Shown here: positions 25,399 through 33,782 of the stretch, piece by piece
How positions within the stretch are numbered: position 1 is the first letter of the stretch
How the letters are laid out: the number at the start of each line of letters is the position of its first letter
Source: Agrobacterium rubi TR3 = NBRC 13261
GTDB taxonomy: Bacteria; Pseudomonadota; Alphaproteobacteria; Rhizobiales; Rhizobiaceae
Direction of reading: 5' to 3'
Assembly (NCBI RefSeq): GCF_000739935.1
Contig: NZ_BBJU01000019.1
Span: 54,305 to 118,304 of the forward strand
DNA: 64,000 bases
Notes under the pieces: generated by a model
Database searches by the model: none
Seen by the model: only the letters and a program-made list of their open reading frames with translations
What the model was told of the DNA's origin: nothing
Position numbers and translations under genes: made by a program

Positions 25399-27498
25399 TT
25401 GTCCATTTTCAAGAACCTGCCCGCAACGCCCGCTGCAGCGAAAAAGCCGACCACCGATACGCATCACGGCATAACGCGCACGGATGATTATGCTTGGTTT
25501 CGCGCCGACAACTGGCAGGCCATGTTCAAGGACCCGACGCTGCTGGACCCGGCCATCCGCACCCATCTGGAGGCGGAAAACGCCTATATGGAAGCGGCCA
25601 TGGCCGATACCAAGCCGCTTCAGGAAAAGCTGTTTGAGGAGATGAAAGGCCGCATCAAGCAGGATGATTCATCCGTGCCGGTGAATGACGGTCCCTATGC
25701 CTATGGCACGCTGTTCGTGACCGGTGGCGAGCAGCCGCATTATTTCCGCACGCCGCGCGGCGGTGGCGAAAAGCACGTCTTGTTGAACGGCGACAAGGAA
25801 GCCGAAGGCAAGGATTATTTCCGCCTCGCCGGTCTCGATCAAACGAGCGATCACAGTCGCGGCATCTGGGGTTATGACGACAAGGGTTCGGAATATTACA
25901 CGCTGCGTATTCGCGAATTGGAAAGCGGCGAAGACTTGGCCGACGTGATCGAAAACACTGCGGGTGGTGGCGCATGGGCACCGGATGGCAAGAGCTTTTT
26001 CTATTCGCTTCAGGACGAAAACCACCGTCCGTCCAAGGTCTTCCACCACATTATCGGTGAGCCGCAATCTTCCGACCGGCTGGTTTATGAGGAAAAAGAC
26101 CCCGGCTTCTTCATGGGCGTGGGCGCTTCCGTGCTGGATGATTTCATATTCATCGATATTCACGACCACGAGACCAGCGAATACCGCCTTCTCTCCACCA
26201 AGGATTTGACAGCCGAGCCGCAGATCGTGGCGGAGCGTGAGGAAGGCATCGAATATTCGCTGTGCGAGGGCGGTGATGTCTTCTACATTCTGACCAATGA
26301 CGGCGACGCCAAGGATTTCCGCATCTGCCAGACGCCGGTGACGGCTCCGGGCAAGGAGAACTGGACCGAGGTCGTGCCGCACGAGCCGGGCCGCCTCATT
26401 CTCGATATCGACGCCTATGCCCGCCACCTGATCTGGCTGGAGCGCCGCGATGGCCTGCCGCGCATCGTCATCCGCGACCGTGTGAGCGGGCAAGAGCACA
26501 GCGTTGCATTTGATGAGGAAGCCTATTCGCTGGGCCTGCATGGCGCTGCCGAATACGACACCAACGTTATCCGCTTCAGCTACTCTTCCATGACGACGCC
26601 GAGCCAGCTGTTCGATTACGACATGGTGACGCGTGAGCGCACGCTTCTCAAAACCCAGGAAGTGCCATCAGGCCATAACCCTGATGATTATGTAACCCGC
26701 CGCATCATGGCGACATCACATGATGGCGCGCAGGTGCCGGTGTCGCTGCTCTACCGCAAGGACACGCCGCTGGATGGTTCGGCCCCTTGCCTGCTCTATG
26801 GTTACGGCGCTTACGGCATTTCCATTCCTGCGTCCTTCAGCACCAACAACCTGTCGCTAGCCGATCGCGGCTTTGTCTATGCCGTGGCCCATATTCGCGG
26901 CGGCAAGGACAAGGGTTTCGAATGGTACGAAACCGGCAAGATGGAGCACAAGCAGAACACGTTCAAAGACTTCATCGCCGCTGCCGACCATCTGGTGAAG
27001 GACGGCTTTACCTCCTATTCCGGCATCATTGCCGAGGGCGGTTCCGCTGGTGGCATGCTGATGGGTGCTGTTGCCAATATGGCACCGGAGAAATTCGCTG
27101 GTATCATCGCTGCCGTTCCCTTTGTCGACGTACTGACCACCATGCTGGACGACACTCTGCCTCTGACACCGCCGGAATGGCCGGAATGGGGCAATCCGCT
27201 GGAATCGGAAGAGGAATATCAGTGGATCGCCGCCTACTCGCCTTATGACAATGTCGGTGCGAAACCCTATCCGCCGCTTCTGGCCATTTCCGGCCTGACC
27301 GACCCGCGCGTGACCTATTGGGAACCGACCAAGTGGGTGGCAAAGCTGCGCGAGCACACCACGGGTGAAGCGCCCATTCTGCTGAAGACAAATATGGCGG
27401 CGGGGCATGGCGGCAAGTCCGGGCGGTTCCAGCGGTTGGAAGAGATTGCTTTTGAGTATGCGTTTGCGTTGAAGGTGGCGGGTAAGGCTGCGGTTTGA
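25399..27498 (+). CDS. ptrB: S9 family peptidase (oligopeptidase B/prolyl oligopeptidase)
   Basis: The 699-residue cytosolic serine peptidase has the N-terminal beta-propeller (residues about 70-410) and a C-terminal alpha/beta-hydrolase domain. The catalytic triad is Ser549 in EGGSAGGMLMG, Asp635 in SGLTDPRVTYWEP and His670 in AAGHGGKSGR. The opening RTDDYAWFRADNW matches oligopeptidase B, which cuts after basic residues in short peptides. The frame opens with a TTG at 25399; no in-frame ATG or GTG with a better site was found upstream, so TTG is taken as start. Gene symbol is by similarity only. Confidence 0.92.
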   Translation: MSIFKNLPATPAAAKKPTTDTHHGITRTDDYAWFRADNWQAMFKDPTLLDPAIRTHLEAENAYMEAAMADTKPLQEKLFEEMKGRIKQDDSSVPVNDGPYAYGTLFVTGGEQPHYFRTPRGGGEKHVLLNGDKEAEGKDYFRLAGLDQTSDHSRGIWGYDDKGSEYYTLRIRELESGEDLADVIENTAGGGAWAPDGKSFFYSLQDENHRPSKVFHHIIGEPQSSDRLVYEEKDPGFFMGVGASVLDDFIFIDIHDHETSEYRLLSTKDLTAEPQIVAEREEGIEYSLCEGGDVFYILTNDGDAKDFRICQTPVTAPGKENWTEVVPHEPGRLILDIDAYARHLIWLERRDGLPRIVIRDRVSGQEHSVAFDEEAYSLGLHGAAEYDTNVIRFSYSSMTTPSQLFDYDMVTRERTLLKTQEVPSGHNPDDYVTRRIMATSHDGAQVPVSLLYRKDTPLDGSAPCLLYGYGAYGISIPASFSTNNLSLADRGFVYAVAHIRGGKDKGFEWYETGKMEHKQNTFKDFIAAADHLVKDGFTSYSGIIAEGGSAGGMLMGAVANMAPEKFAGIIAAVPFVDVLTTMLDDTLPLTPPEWPEWGNPLESEEEYQWIAAYSPYDNVGAKPYPPLLAISGLTDPRVTYWEPTKWVAKLREHTTGEAPILLKTNMAAGHGGKSGRFQRLEEIAFEYAFALKVAGKAAV

Positions 27499-27580
27499 AG
27501 TTTTGTGCATACGACCGGGTTGCGTGACGAAGCGCCGATAGAGGTAATAGGCTGGCCTTAAGGTTCGTGCCAGCACCTCG

Positions 27581-27705
27581 CTCCCCTCATTCCTGTGCTT
27601 GTCACAGGAATCCAGTCGCCGCGCGTCTGCGCGGCGGGCAGAGTCTTTTCAGCGCAACGACTTGGGCTGGCTGGATTCCTGTGACAAGCACAGGAATGAG
27701 GGGAG
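27581..27705. repeat. Repeat family C copy with perfect 35-bp inverted arms
   Basis: Arm one (27581-27615) begins CTCCCCTCATTCCTG and ends GGAATCCAG; arm two (27671-27705) is its exact reverse complement over all 35 bases. Each arm itself contains the ATTCCTGTG/CACAGGAAT palindrome. The 55-base centre holds TCGCCGCGCGTCTGCGCGGC and AGAGTCTTTT. A related centre occurs at 51990-52104 and the arm palindrome recurs at 24718-24750. Confidence 0.88.
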
Positions 27706-27813
27706 TGTGGATGTACGCTTCTAGACAAAGCTGCATTGTCAGTCGTGCGGCGGGGAGACGGTGGCCGGAGTGGTTAAATGTGAGGTTCCATTGACGCCCG
27801 AACCCACGCGGAT

Positions 27814-27900
27814 CGTCATGTTCGGGCCTGTCCCGAACATCTAACCACGTCGCATCCGCAGAAGCGTGATTGGATCCTCGGAACAAGCCCGAGGATGACG
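27814..27900. repeat. Repeat family B copy 1
   Basis: The element reads CGTCATGTTCGGGCCTGTCC at one end and GGAACAAGCCCGAGGATGACG at the other (20 of these bases form the complementary boundary), with a hairpin TTCGGG/CCCGAA at the left and TCCTCGG...CCCGAGGA at the right. A second copy with the same order and spacing, including the shared centre GTGATTGGA, lies at 48376-48460. Confidence 0.85.
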
Positions 27901-28446
27901 AACTCGGGATTTCCTGGAGAAAAATACCTCCTAAAATGACTTATGTGAGATTTTTTTCCACAAAAAATCAAATCATCAGGTTATTTGAATGTATCTCCAA
28001 AATTAATTGCATTTTAATTTTTCAAGAAATTTAAATCTACGTTTTATCAGTATAATATAGCCGTCAATAAGTATTGCCCATCCTCAAAAATGGTTCCTCA
28101 GCAATGCGCATGGCTGCAATGCGGCATTTTGCGTTGCAATATCATCTTCTCGCCGTATTATAAAACCCGTTGACATATTTACGCGCTTTTTCGCCGCTGT
28201 GACTGCGGCTTTTTTCGTCGCTGTCGAGCGACTTTTCTTTGACGGGTTTGCGCTCGTCTTTCCGCGCATGTCATTTCGTCCTGGGGCTTTCGCTGGCGCA
28301 TGCCGGCGGAATTCACGCTCCATGGCTTTAGCTCTGCGTTCTGGCAACCGATATCGTTGATGTCGCGCCGGCGCTTTGGCAGGCCGGGCTTTGCAGTGCC
28401 CCGGTATGCCTCACATAAACACTGCATTAGACTTGGGGGTCTTACA
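27901..28446. promoter_or_regulatory. AT-rich region and leader upstream of choX
   Basis: The stretch 27930-28080 is strikingly AT-rich. A hairpin GCCGC (28193-28197)/GCGGC (28205-28209) followed by six T (28210-28215) looks like an intrinsic plus-strand terminator, with TTGACA at 28170-28175 just before it. This could end a short RNA or attenuate the choX transcript. A minus-strand frame at 28084-28347 encodes a lysine-rich peptide (SKKSRSTATKKAAVTAAKK); I regard it as doubtful. Confidence 0.4.
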
Positions 28447-29460
28447 ATGAAGAAACTCCTCGCCTCGACCATTCTTGTCACGGGCTTCACCCTTGCCGCC
28501 GCCGCTGGCGCAAGCACCGCCAACGCCGCTGAGACCTGCGGCAATATCTCCATCGCCGAAATGAACTGGGCATCCGCGGGCGTCGCGGCTTATGTCGATA
28601 AGTTCATCATGGAAAACGGTTATGACTGCACGGTCGATATTGTGACTGGCGACACCACGCCGACCTTCACCTCCATGAACGAAAAAGGCCAGCCGGACAT
28701 GGCGCCTGAAATGTGGGTGAACACGCTGGGCGCGCCTTACGAAGAGGCCATCAAGTCCGGCAATCTCATTCAGGACGTCAAGATTCTGAGCGATGGCGGC
28801 ATCGAGGGATGGTGGATTCCAAAATATCTGGCTGATGCACATCCCGACATCAAGACGGTTGAAGATGCGTTGAAGCATCCTGAACTGTTCCCCGCCCCGG
28901 AAGATGCCAGCAAGGGTGCCGTGTTCGGTTGCCCGCCCGGCTGGGGTTGCCAGCCAACGACGGCCAATCTGTTCAAGGCGCGCAAGGCGGAAGACAAGGG
29001 CTTTACCCTCGTCGATACCGGCTCGGCTGCGGGTCTCGATGGCTCCATCTCCAACGCTTACGAAAAGAAGCAGGGTTGGCTCGGTTACTACTGGGCACCA
29101 ACGGCGATCATGGGCAAATACGACATGGTCAAGCTGGATGACGGCGTCGAACTCGACCGCGAAGCCTATGACAATTGCATCGCCAAGGCCGATTGCGCCG
29201 ACCCCAAGCCGAACGCCTATCCCATCGCGGACGTCTTTACCGTCGTGACCAAGGAGTTCGCCGAAAAGGCTGGCCCTTCAGGCGAATACGTCAAGAAGCG
29301 CCAGTGGGATAACGAAACCCTGGCAAAGATTCTGGCCTGGATGGATGAAAACCAGGGCACCAATGAAGACGGTGCGGCGTACTTCCTCGAGAACCATGAG
29401 GACATCTGGACGAAGTGGGTTTCGCCTGAAGTGGCGGAGAAGATCAAGGCTTCGATTTGA
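28447..29460 (+). CDS. choX: Quaternary-amine (choline/glycine betaine) ABC transporter substrate-binding protein
   Basis: The 337-residue periplasmic binding protein has a signal peptide (KKLLASTILVTGFTLAAAAG...ANA, cleavage near residue 27) and an OpuAC/ProX-type ligand domain. The passage IAEMNWASAGVAAYVDKFIM is typical, and conserved aromatic residues (MAPEMWVNTLG, IEGWWIPKYL, WLGYYWAPTA) probably form the cation-binding cage. It is followed by the permease and ATPase genes, giving the ChoXWV order of rhizobia. ChoX of Sinorhizobium binds choline; the specific ligand here (choline, betaine or proline betaine) is inferred. Confidence 0.88.
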   Translation: MKKLLASTILVTGFTLAAAAGASTANAAETCGNISIAEMNWASAGVAAYVDKFIMENGYDCTVDIVTGDTTPTFTSMNEKGQPDMAPEMWVNTLGAPYEEAIKSGNLIQDVKILSDGGIEGWWIPKYLADAHPDIKTVEDALKHPELFPAPEDASKGAVFGCPPGWGCQPTTANLFKARKAEDKGFTLVDTGSAAGLDGSISNAYEKKQGWLGYYWAPTAIMGKYDMVKLDDGVELDREAYDNCIAKADCADPKPNAYPIADVFTVVTKEFAEKAGPSGEYVKKRQWDNETLAKILAWMDENQGTNEDGAAYFLENHEDIWTKWVSPEVAEKIKASI

Positions 29461-29500
29461 TGTGAGTGTGGGGCGGCCATGATCCTTAGTGGTCTTGGCT

Positions 29501-29657
29501 CACCCCCCTCTGCCCTGCCGGGCATCTCCCCCACAGGTGGGGAGATCAGCAGGGCGCGCCGACATCGCTCCACTCTCGAAGTTTGAGGTGACCGAGAGGT
29601 CTTCCCGAGTCGATCTCCCTCCTTGAGGGGGAGATGTCCGGCAGGACAGAGGGGGGT
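29501..29657. repeat. RIME-like repeat, family A copy 2, inside the cho operon
   Basis: This copy opens CACCCCCCTCTGCCCTGCCG and closes GTCCGGCAGGACAGAGGGGG, with inner arms CATCTCCCCCACAGG/GGGGAGAT and GATCTCCCTCC/GGGGGAGATG. It sits between choX and choW, where a stable fold could uncouple the level of the abundant binding protein from that of the membrane parts. Confidence 0.85.
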
Positions 29658-29721
29658 ATGCCGCAAACTCCGCATCAACCGGTAAGCACCGTCCCAAAAA
29701 TCAACAAGGGAAAAAACAATA

Positions 29722-30630
29722 ATGGCCCTCTGTAATCTTCTGCCGGATATGCTGTGCAAGTTTCCGGCCATTGGCAACAGCACCATGCGCGTGGCGCGCA
29801 AGTCTATCGATGACGGCTTCCGTGATATCGTTCACAGCTACGGCGATGTCATCGATACGGTCATGCACCCGCTGCAGCTGTTTTTGAATGCATCCGAACG
29901 CTTTTTCACGCAGACGCCGTGGATCATCATCTTTCTCGGCCTGCTGGCCATGGTGCATCTGGCCGGGCGCAGCTTCCGCATTACGCTTGGCACTGCCGTT
30001 TCGCTGTGTCTGATCGGCGCAGTCGGCCTGTGGCGCGATGCCATGACGACGCTGTCGATCGTGGCGATTGCGACGCTGATCGCCGTTGCCATCGGCCTGC
30101 CGCTGGGCATTCTCATGGCGCGGTCCGAGCGTCTCCAGCGTTTCATCAATCCGGGTCTGGATGTGATGCAGACGATGCCGAGCTTCGTGTATCTCATCCC
30201 CGTCGTCGTCATCTTCGGCATCGGCAAGGTGCCGGGCCTGATTGCCGTCGTCATCTACGCGATACCGCCGATGATCCGGCTGACCAATCTGGGCATTCGC
30301 ATGGTGGACCGGGAAACGCTTGAGGCGGCAGACGCTTTCGGCTCGTCCAACACCCAGAAGCTGTTCAATGTGCAGCTGCCATTGGCGCTGCCCACCATCA
30401 TGACCGGCATCAACCAGACCATCATGATGTCGTTGGCCATGGTCGTGGTCGCCTCCATGGTCGGTGTCGGCGGTCTGGGCAAGAACGTGCTTCAGGCCAT
30501 CAACAACCAGTTCTTCACAATCGGCTTTCTGAACGGCTTTGCGCTGGTGGCCATCGCCATCATGTTCGACCGTGCCAGCCAGGCCTTCGGCAAGCGTTTG
30601 CAGAAATATCGCGAGGTGCAACATGGCTAA
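29722..30630 (+). CDS. choW: Quaternary-amine ABC transporter permease
   Basis: A 302-residue ProW-type inner-membrane permease. An unusually long N-terminal region (about 70 residues) precedes the first membrane helix (WIIIFLGLLAMVHLAG); at least five or six helices follow. The transport domain with the EAA-like cytosolic loop reads LEAADAFGSSNTQKLFNVQL. The C-terminal helix ends with DRASQAFGKRLQKY. It pairs with the ATPase encoded downstream, whose start overlaps its stop by eight bases. The gap to choX is filled by a repeat. Confidence 0.9.
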   Translation: MALCNLLPDMLCKFPAIGNSTMRVARKSIDDGFRDIVHSYGDVIDTVMHPLQLFLNASERFFTQTPWIIIFLGLLAMVHLAGRSFRITLGTAVSLCLIGAVGLWRDAMTTLSIVAIATLIAVAIGLPLGILMARSERLQRFINPGLDVMQTMPSFVYLIPVVVIFGIGKVPGLIAVVIYAIPPMIRLTNLGIRMVDRETLEAADAFGSSNTQKLFNVQLPLALPTIMTGINQTIMMSLAMVVVASMVGVGGLGKNVLQAINNQFFTIGFLNGFALVAIAIMFDRASQAFGKRLQKYREVQHG

Positions 30631-31717
30631 GGACATTGAAATCCGCCGACTTTACAAGATCTTCGGCAAGCACCCTGAGAGACATCTCGAAGCCGTTAAA
30701 AACGGCTTGAGCAAGACCGAGCTGAACGACAAGCACAACCACGTTCTCGGTCTCAACAACATCAACATCACCATGCCCGGCGGCAAGATCACCGTGGTCA
30801 TGGGCCTCTCGGGCTCCGGCAAGTCGACGCTGATCCGCCACATCAACCGGCTGATCGAGCCGAGTGCGGGCGAAGTGCTGTATGGCGGTGAGGACGTCTG
30901 CTCGATGGGCACGTCCGCCCTTCGCGATTTCCGTCGGCACAAGACAGCGATGGTGTTCCAGAAATTCGGTCTTCTGCCGCATCGCACGGTTCTCGAAAAC
31001 AGCGTCTATGGTCTCGATATTCAGGGCGTGTCCCGCAAGGACAGCCTAGAAAAAGGCCGCTACTGGCTGAACCGCGTGGGCCTCGATGGTTACGAGGACA
31101 ATTACCCGAACCAGCTTTCCGGCGGCATGCAGCAGCGCGTGGGCCTTGCCCGGGCACTGACCAACGATGCCGACATTCTGTTGATGGATGAGGCCTATTC
31201 GGCGCTCGACCCGCTGATCCGTGTGGACATGCAGACCATGCTGCTCGACCTTCAGCAGGAGCTGAAGAAGACCGTCGTCTTCATTACTCACGATCTGGAC
31301 GAGGCGCTGCGTCTCGGCGATCACATCGCGATCCTGAAAGACGGCGAGATGGTGCAGCAGGGCGATGGCCAGAGCATCATCCAGCATCCGGCCAATGAAT
31401 ATGTCAGCGACTTCGTGCGCGACGTGAACCGTGGCCGCGTGTTGCAGGCAACCACTGTGATGGAACCGGCCACGACCGCGCTGGAAAACCTGTCGGTTCT
31501 GGAAACCGACACGCTGGAAAACATCGCCCGCGATATGACCGACGCCAACGAGACAACTGCACAGGTGGTGGATGAAGACGGCAAGACGGTCGGCAGCATC
31601 GGCATCGAAACGCTGATGGCGGCCATGGTGACCCCTGCCACGCAGGATGATGAAGCGCCTGCCGAAGATGTGCCGCCGCCCGCAGTGGCGACGGAGGCGG
31701 AAAAGCGCATCGCGTGA
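30623..31717 (+). CDS. choV: Quaternary-amine ABC transporter ATP-binding protein
   Basis: This 364-residue ATPase of the ProV/OpuAA family shows Walker A GLSGSGKST (about residues 61-69), the Q-loop VFQKFGLLPHR, the ABC signature LSGGMQQRVGLARAL and Walker B ILLMDEAYSALD, followed by the switch histidine in FITHDLDEAL. The N-terminal insertion around HPERHLEAVKNGLSKTEL is typical of this family. The last 110 residues form a divergent CBS-like regulatory module that ends in an acidic, proline-rich tail. It energises uptake of choline- or betaine-type osmoprotectants or carbon sources. Confidence 0.92.
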   Translation: MAKDIEIRRLYKIFGKHPERHLEAVKNGLSKTELNDKHNHVLGLNNINITMPGGKITVVMGLSGSGKSTLIRHINRLIEPSAGEVLYGGEDVCSMGTSALRDFRRHKTAMVFQKFGLLPHRTVLENSVYGLDIQGVSRKDSLEKGRYWLNRVGLDGYEDNYPNQLSGGMQQRVGLARALTNDADILLMDEAYSALDPLIRVDMQTMLLDLQQELKKTVVFITHDLDEALRLGDHIAILKDGEMVQQGDGQSIIQHPANEYVSDFVRDVNRGRVLQATTVMEPATTALENLSVLETDTLENIARDMTDANETTAQVVDEDGKTVGSIGIETLMAAMVTPATQDDEAPAEDVPPPAVATEAEKRIA

Positions 31718-31900
31718 TTCCCGTTGCTCTTCGTGACTCACGTCGCGGAGGGCAGTTCACGCTAAGGGAATCGGTGAAATTGAGCCTTTTCCCATATTGC
31801 AAGCCCCTAAAATGCAAAAACGAAGCACTACTTTTACCGCTGTCAAGCGCTGAAAGCACTAGGAAACCGGGTGACGCAAGCCTCGCGCAAGCTTCGGCCG

Positions 31901-31915
31901 TTAATACTTCGTTAA
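31901..31915 (+). promoter_or_regulatory. CtrA-type binding site TTAA-N7-TTAA
   Basis: TTAA (31901-31904) and TTAA (31912-31915) are separated by exactly seven bases, TACTTCG, matching the core of the alphaproteobacterial CtrA recognition motif. It lies 21 bases upstream of the small gene at 31937, a position from which a bound regulator would affect its transcription. Assignment is by motif only. Confidence 0.5.
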
Positions 31916-31936
31916 TCAGGCAGAAAGAGGCTTGCT

Positions 31937-32218
31937 ATGAATATCGATAACAATATCGGCGGATCGGCGCACCATGCCCGTTCGCAGCACATTGAAAAGC
32001 GATCGACTGAGACCGTTGCACCAGAACAGCAGCAGACAACACTCAGCGGCAGCAAGATATCCTTCGTCAACGCGCTGGAAGCGACATCGCTTGCCAACGT
32101 TCTGTGGACCGTGAACAACGAGGCCGCAGCCAATGACGCGGCGTCGCAGGGCAGTGCCACGCAGCCGATGTCGCAGGTCGAATCCCTGTGGCTTCGCCAA
32201 GCCTACACAGAACATTGA
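31937..32218 (+). CDS. Small hypothetical protein
   Basis: I do not recognise this 93-residue protein. It begins MNIDNNIGGSAHHARSQ, is polar and glutamine/serine-rich in the first 40 residues, and has a moderately hydrophobic middle (SFVNALEATSLANVLWTVN) that is too short and polar for a clear membrane helix. No signal peptide and no cysteine are present. GAAAGAGG lies 8-15 bases before the ATG as a ribosome-binding site. The gene follows choV after 219 bases and has a CtrA-type site directly upstream; it is convergent with dmeF. It is probably real but unproven. Confidence 0.5.
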   Translation: MNIDNNIGGSAHHARSQHIEKRSTETVAPEQQQTTLSGSKISFVNALEATSLANVLWTVNNEAAANDAASQGSATQPMSQVESLWLRQAYTEH

Positions 32219-32353
32219 CATCCCATCACGCCTTGAGCGAGGCGTGATCAACAGACAGTTTTATCGTTAAGATCACATTAACGAGCTGGTTGAAGCCGCG
32301 ATATGACGGCTTATTTTTCGAGGCAGGATGATGTGGTCGTGCTCCTGCTCTGA

Positions 32354-33367
32354 TCAGGCCCCATGGGCGGCGTTGATTTCCACTGTGATGTGCGACAGTT
32401 CCGTGATCGCTTCCAGCTTTTCTCGATAAAAGGACGGCGCTTGCGGTGATGGCGACTTGATCGACACGATGGCCGCGTGATGCCCCGGCCCCACCTGCCA
32501 GACATGCAGATCGGTGATCTTTTCTTCCGGCGTTTCCAGCCTGCTGCGAATTTGCGACGACAGGCCTTGCGCTTGGGGAACCGCGTCTACCAGAACCGCG
32601 CCCGTCGAGCGCAACAAGCCCCACGACCAGCGCGCGATGACAATGCCGCCGACGATGCCCATGGCCGGATCGAGGAAAGTCCAGCCGTTCCATTTGCCCA
32701 ACAGCAGCGCGACGATGGCGAGAACCGATGTCAGCGCATCGGCCAGCACATGCAGATAGGCGGAACGCAGGTTGTTATCCTTGCTCCCATGGTGATCATG
32801 GTGCGCGTGATCGCCATGGTGGGCATGACTGCCATGGTCGTGGCCATGGTCATGATCGTGGTGATGGTGGTGATGGTGGTCATCCTTCAGCAACCAAGCG
32901 CTGACGATGTTGACGACGAGGCCGATGGCGGCAACCGCAATCGCCTGGTTGAAATCGATCTCCACCGGCGCAAAAAACCGCAACAGGCTTTCCCAGGCAA
33001 TCATGATAGCGGCAACGCCCAGCACGACGGCGCTGGCGAAGCCGGCGAGATCCCCGAACTTGCCGGTGCCGAAGGTGAAGCGGGCATTCTTGATCTGGCG
33101 ACGGGCATAGAGATAGGCGAGCGCCGAAATCAGCATCGCGCCCGCATGGGTTGCCATATGCCAGCCATCCGCCGTCAGCGCCATGGAGCCGAACCAGCTA
33201 CCGGCGGCAATTTCCGCGACCATCATCGCCGTCGTCAGGCCGATGACGGCCCAGACGCGGCGCTCATTGCGCTCGTGGTTATCACCGAGAAAGACATGGC
33301 TATGCGTGCCGTGGGGATGGGGATGGGGATGGGGATGCAGGTGTAAATGGTCAGTCGCTGCCGTCAT
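32354..33367 (-). CDS. dmeF: Cation diffusion facilitator, Co(II)/Ni(II) efflux protein DmeF
   Basis: The 337-residue inner-membrane exporter has a His-rich N-terminus (HLHLHPHPHPHPHG), six membrane helices and a long His-rich cytosolic loop (LKDDHHHHHHHDHDHGHDHG) between helices four and five, as in DmeF/CzcD-type CDF proteins. Metal-site candidates lie in ALTADGWHMATHAG and YLHVLADALTSV. The C-terminal CDF domain includes ITDLHVWQVGPGHHA. In rhizobia DmeF exports cobalt and nickel. The gene starts nine bases after dmeR, so the two form one operon controlled by DmeR. Confidence 0.93.
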   Translation of the reverse strand: MTAATDHLHLHPHPHPHPHGTHSHVFLGDNHERNERRVWAVIGLTTAMMVAEIAAGSWFGSMALTADGWHMATHAGAMLISALAYLYARRQIKNARFTFGTGKFGDLAGFASAVVLGVAAIMIAWESLLRFFAPVEIDFNQAIAVAAIGLVVNIVSAWLLKDDHHHHHHHDHDHGHDHGSHAHHGDHAHHDHHGSKDNNLRSAYLHVLADALTSVLAIVALLLGKWNGWTFLDPAMGIVGGIVIARWSWGLLRSTGAVLVDAVPQAQGLSSQIRSRLETPEEKITDLHVWQVGPGHHAAIVSIKSPSPQAPSFYREKLEAITELSHITVEINAAHGA

Positions 33368-33376
33368 GGCACACCT

Positions 33377-33649
33377 CTATCGAATGTAGGTTTTCAGAAC
33401 CTGCGCCAGTTCTTCCGTGGCACGGGCACGCTCTTCGTCATTTTCGGCATGCAGAACATGTTCATGCAGATGGTCCTGCATCACCTCACCCGTCAGCCCG
33501 GACAGCGCGCCGCGCACGGACGCCAGCAATTGCAGCACCTCCCCGCACGGCTTGCCACCTTCCAACGCCCGCTCCACTGCTTCCATCTGGCCTTTGAGGC
33601 GACGGATGCGGGCAAGCAGCTTGTCCTTGTTCTGGGAAGTATGTGACAT
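33377..33649 (-). CDS. dmeR: RcnR/CsoR-family Co/Ni-responsive repressor DmeR
   Basis: The 90-residue all-helical repressor of the RcnR/FrmR group has His3, Cys35, His60 and His64 (SHTSQ, GGKPCGEV, MQDHLHEHV), precisely the residues that bind Ni/Co in RcnR. Such proteins bind DNA as apo-tetramers and release it when metal binds. The candidate operator, a G-tract between AT-rich inverted repeats, lies 17-35 bases upstream. The gene order dmeR-dmeF matches that described in Rhizobium leguminosarum. Confidence 0.93.
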   Translation of the reverse strand: MSHTSQNKDKLLARIRRLKGQMEAVERALEGGKPCGEVLQLLASVRGALSGLTGEVMQDHLHEHVLHAENDEERARATEELAQVLKTYIR

Positions 33650-33665
33650 TGGTTTCTTTCAAAAT

Positions 33666-33683
33666 AGTATAGGGGGGTATATT
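33666..33683 (-). promoter_or_regulatory. Predicted DmeR operator (G-tract flanked by TATA repeats)
   Basis: TATA (33668-33671), GGGGGG (33672-33677) and TATA (33678-33681) form the pattern typical of RcnR-like repressors, which recognise a G/C tract embedded in an AT inverted repeat and wrap flanking DNA. It sits directly upstream of dmeR and is likely to overlap its promoter. Confidence 0.75.
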
Positions 33684-33782
33684 ATAAGGAAGTAATGCGG
33701 TGCGCAAGGTGCTGCCTCCACGTCTTGTCACCATGGCACCAAAGATCTATATCTCCAGAAGCTATAGCTATGAGGAATGGGT

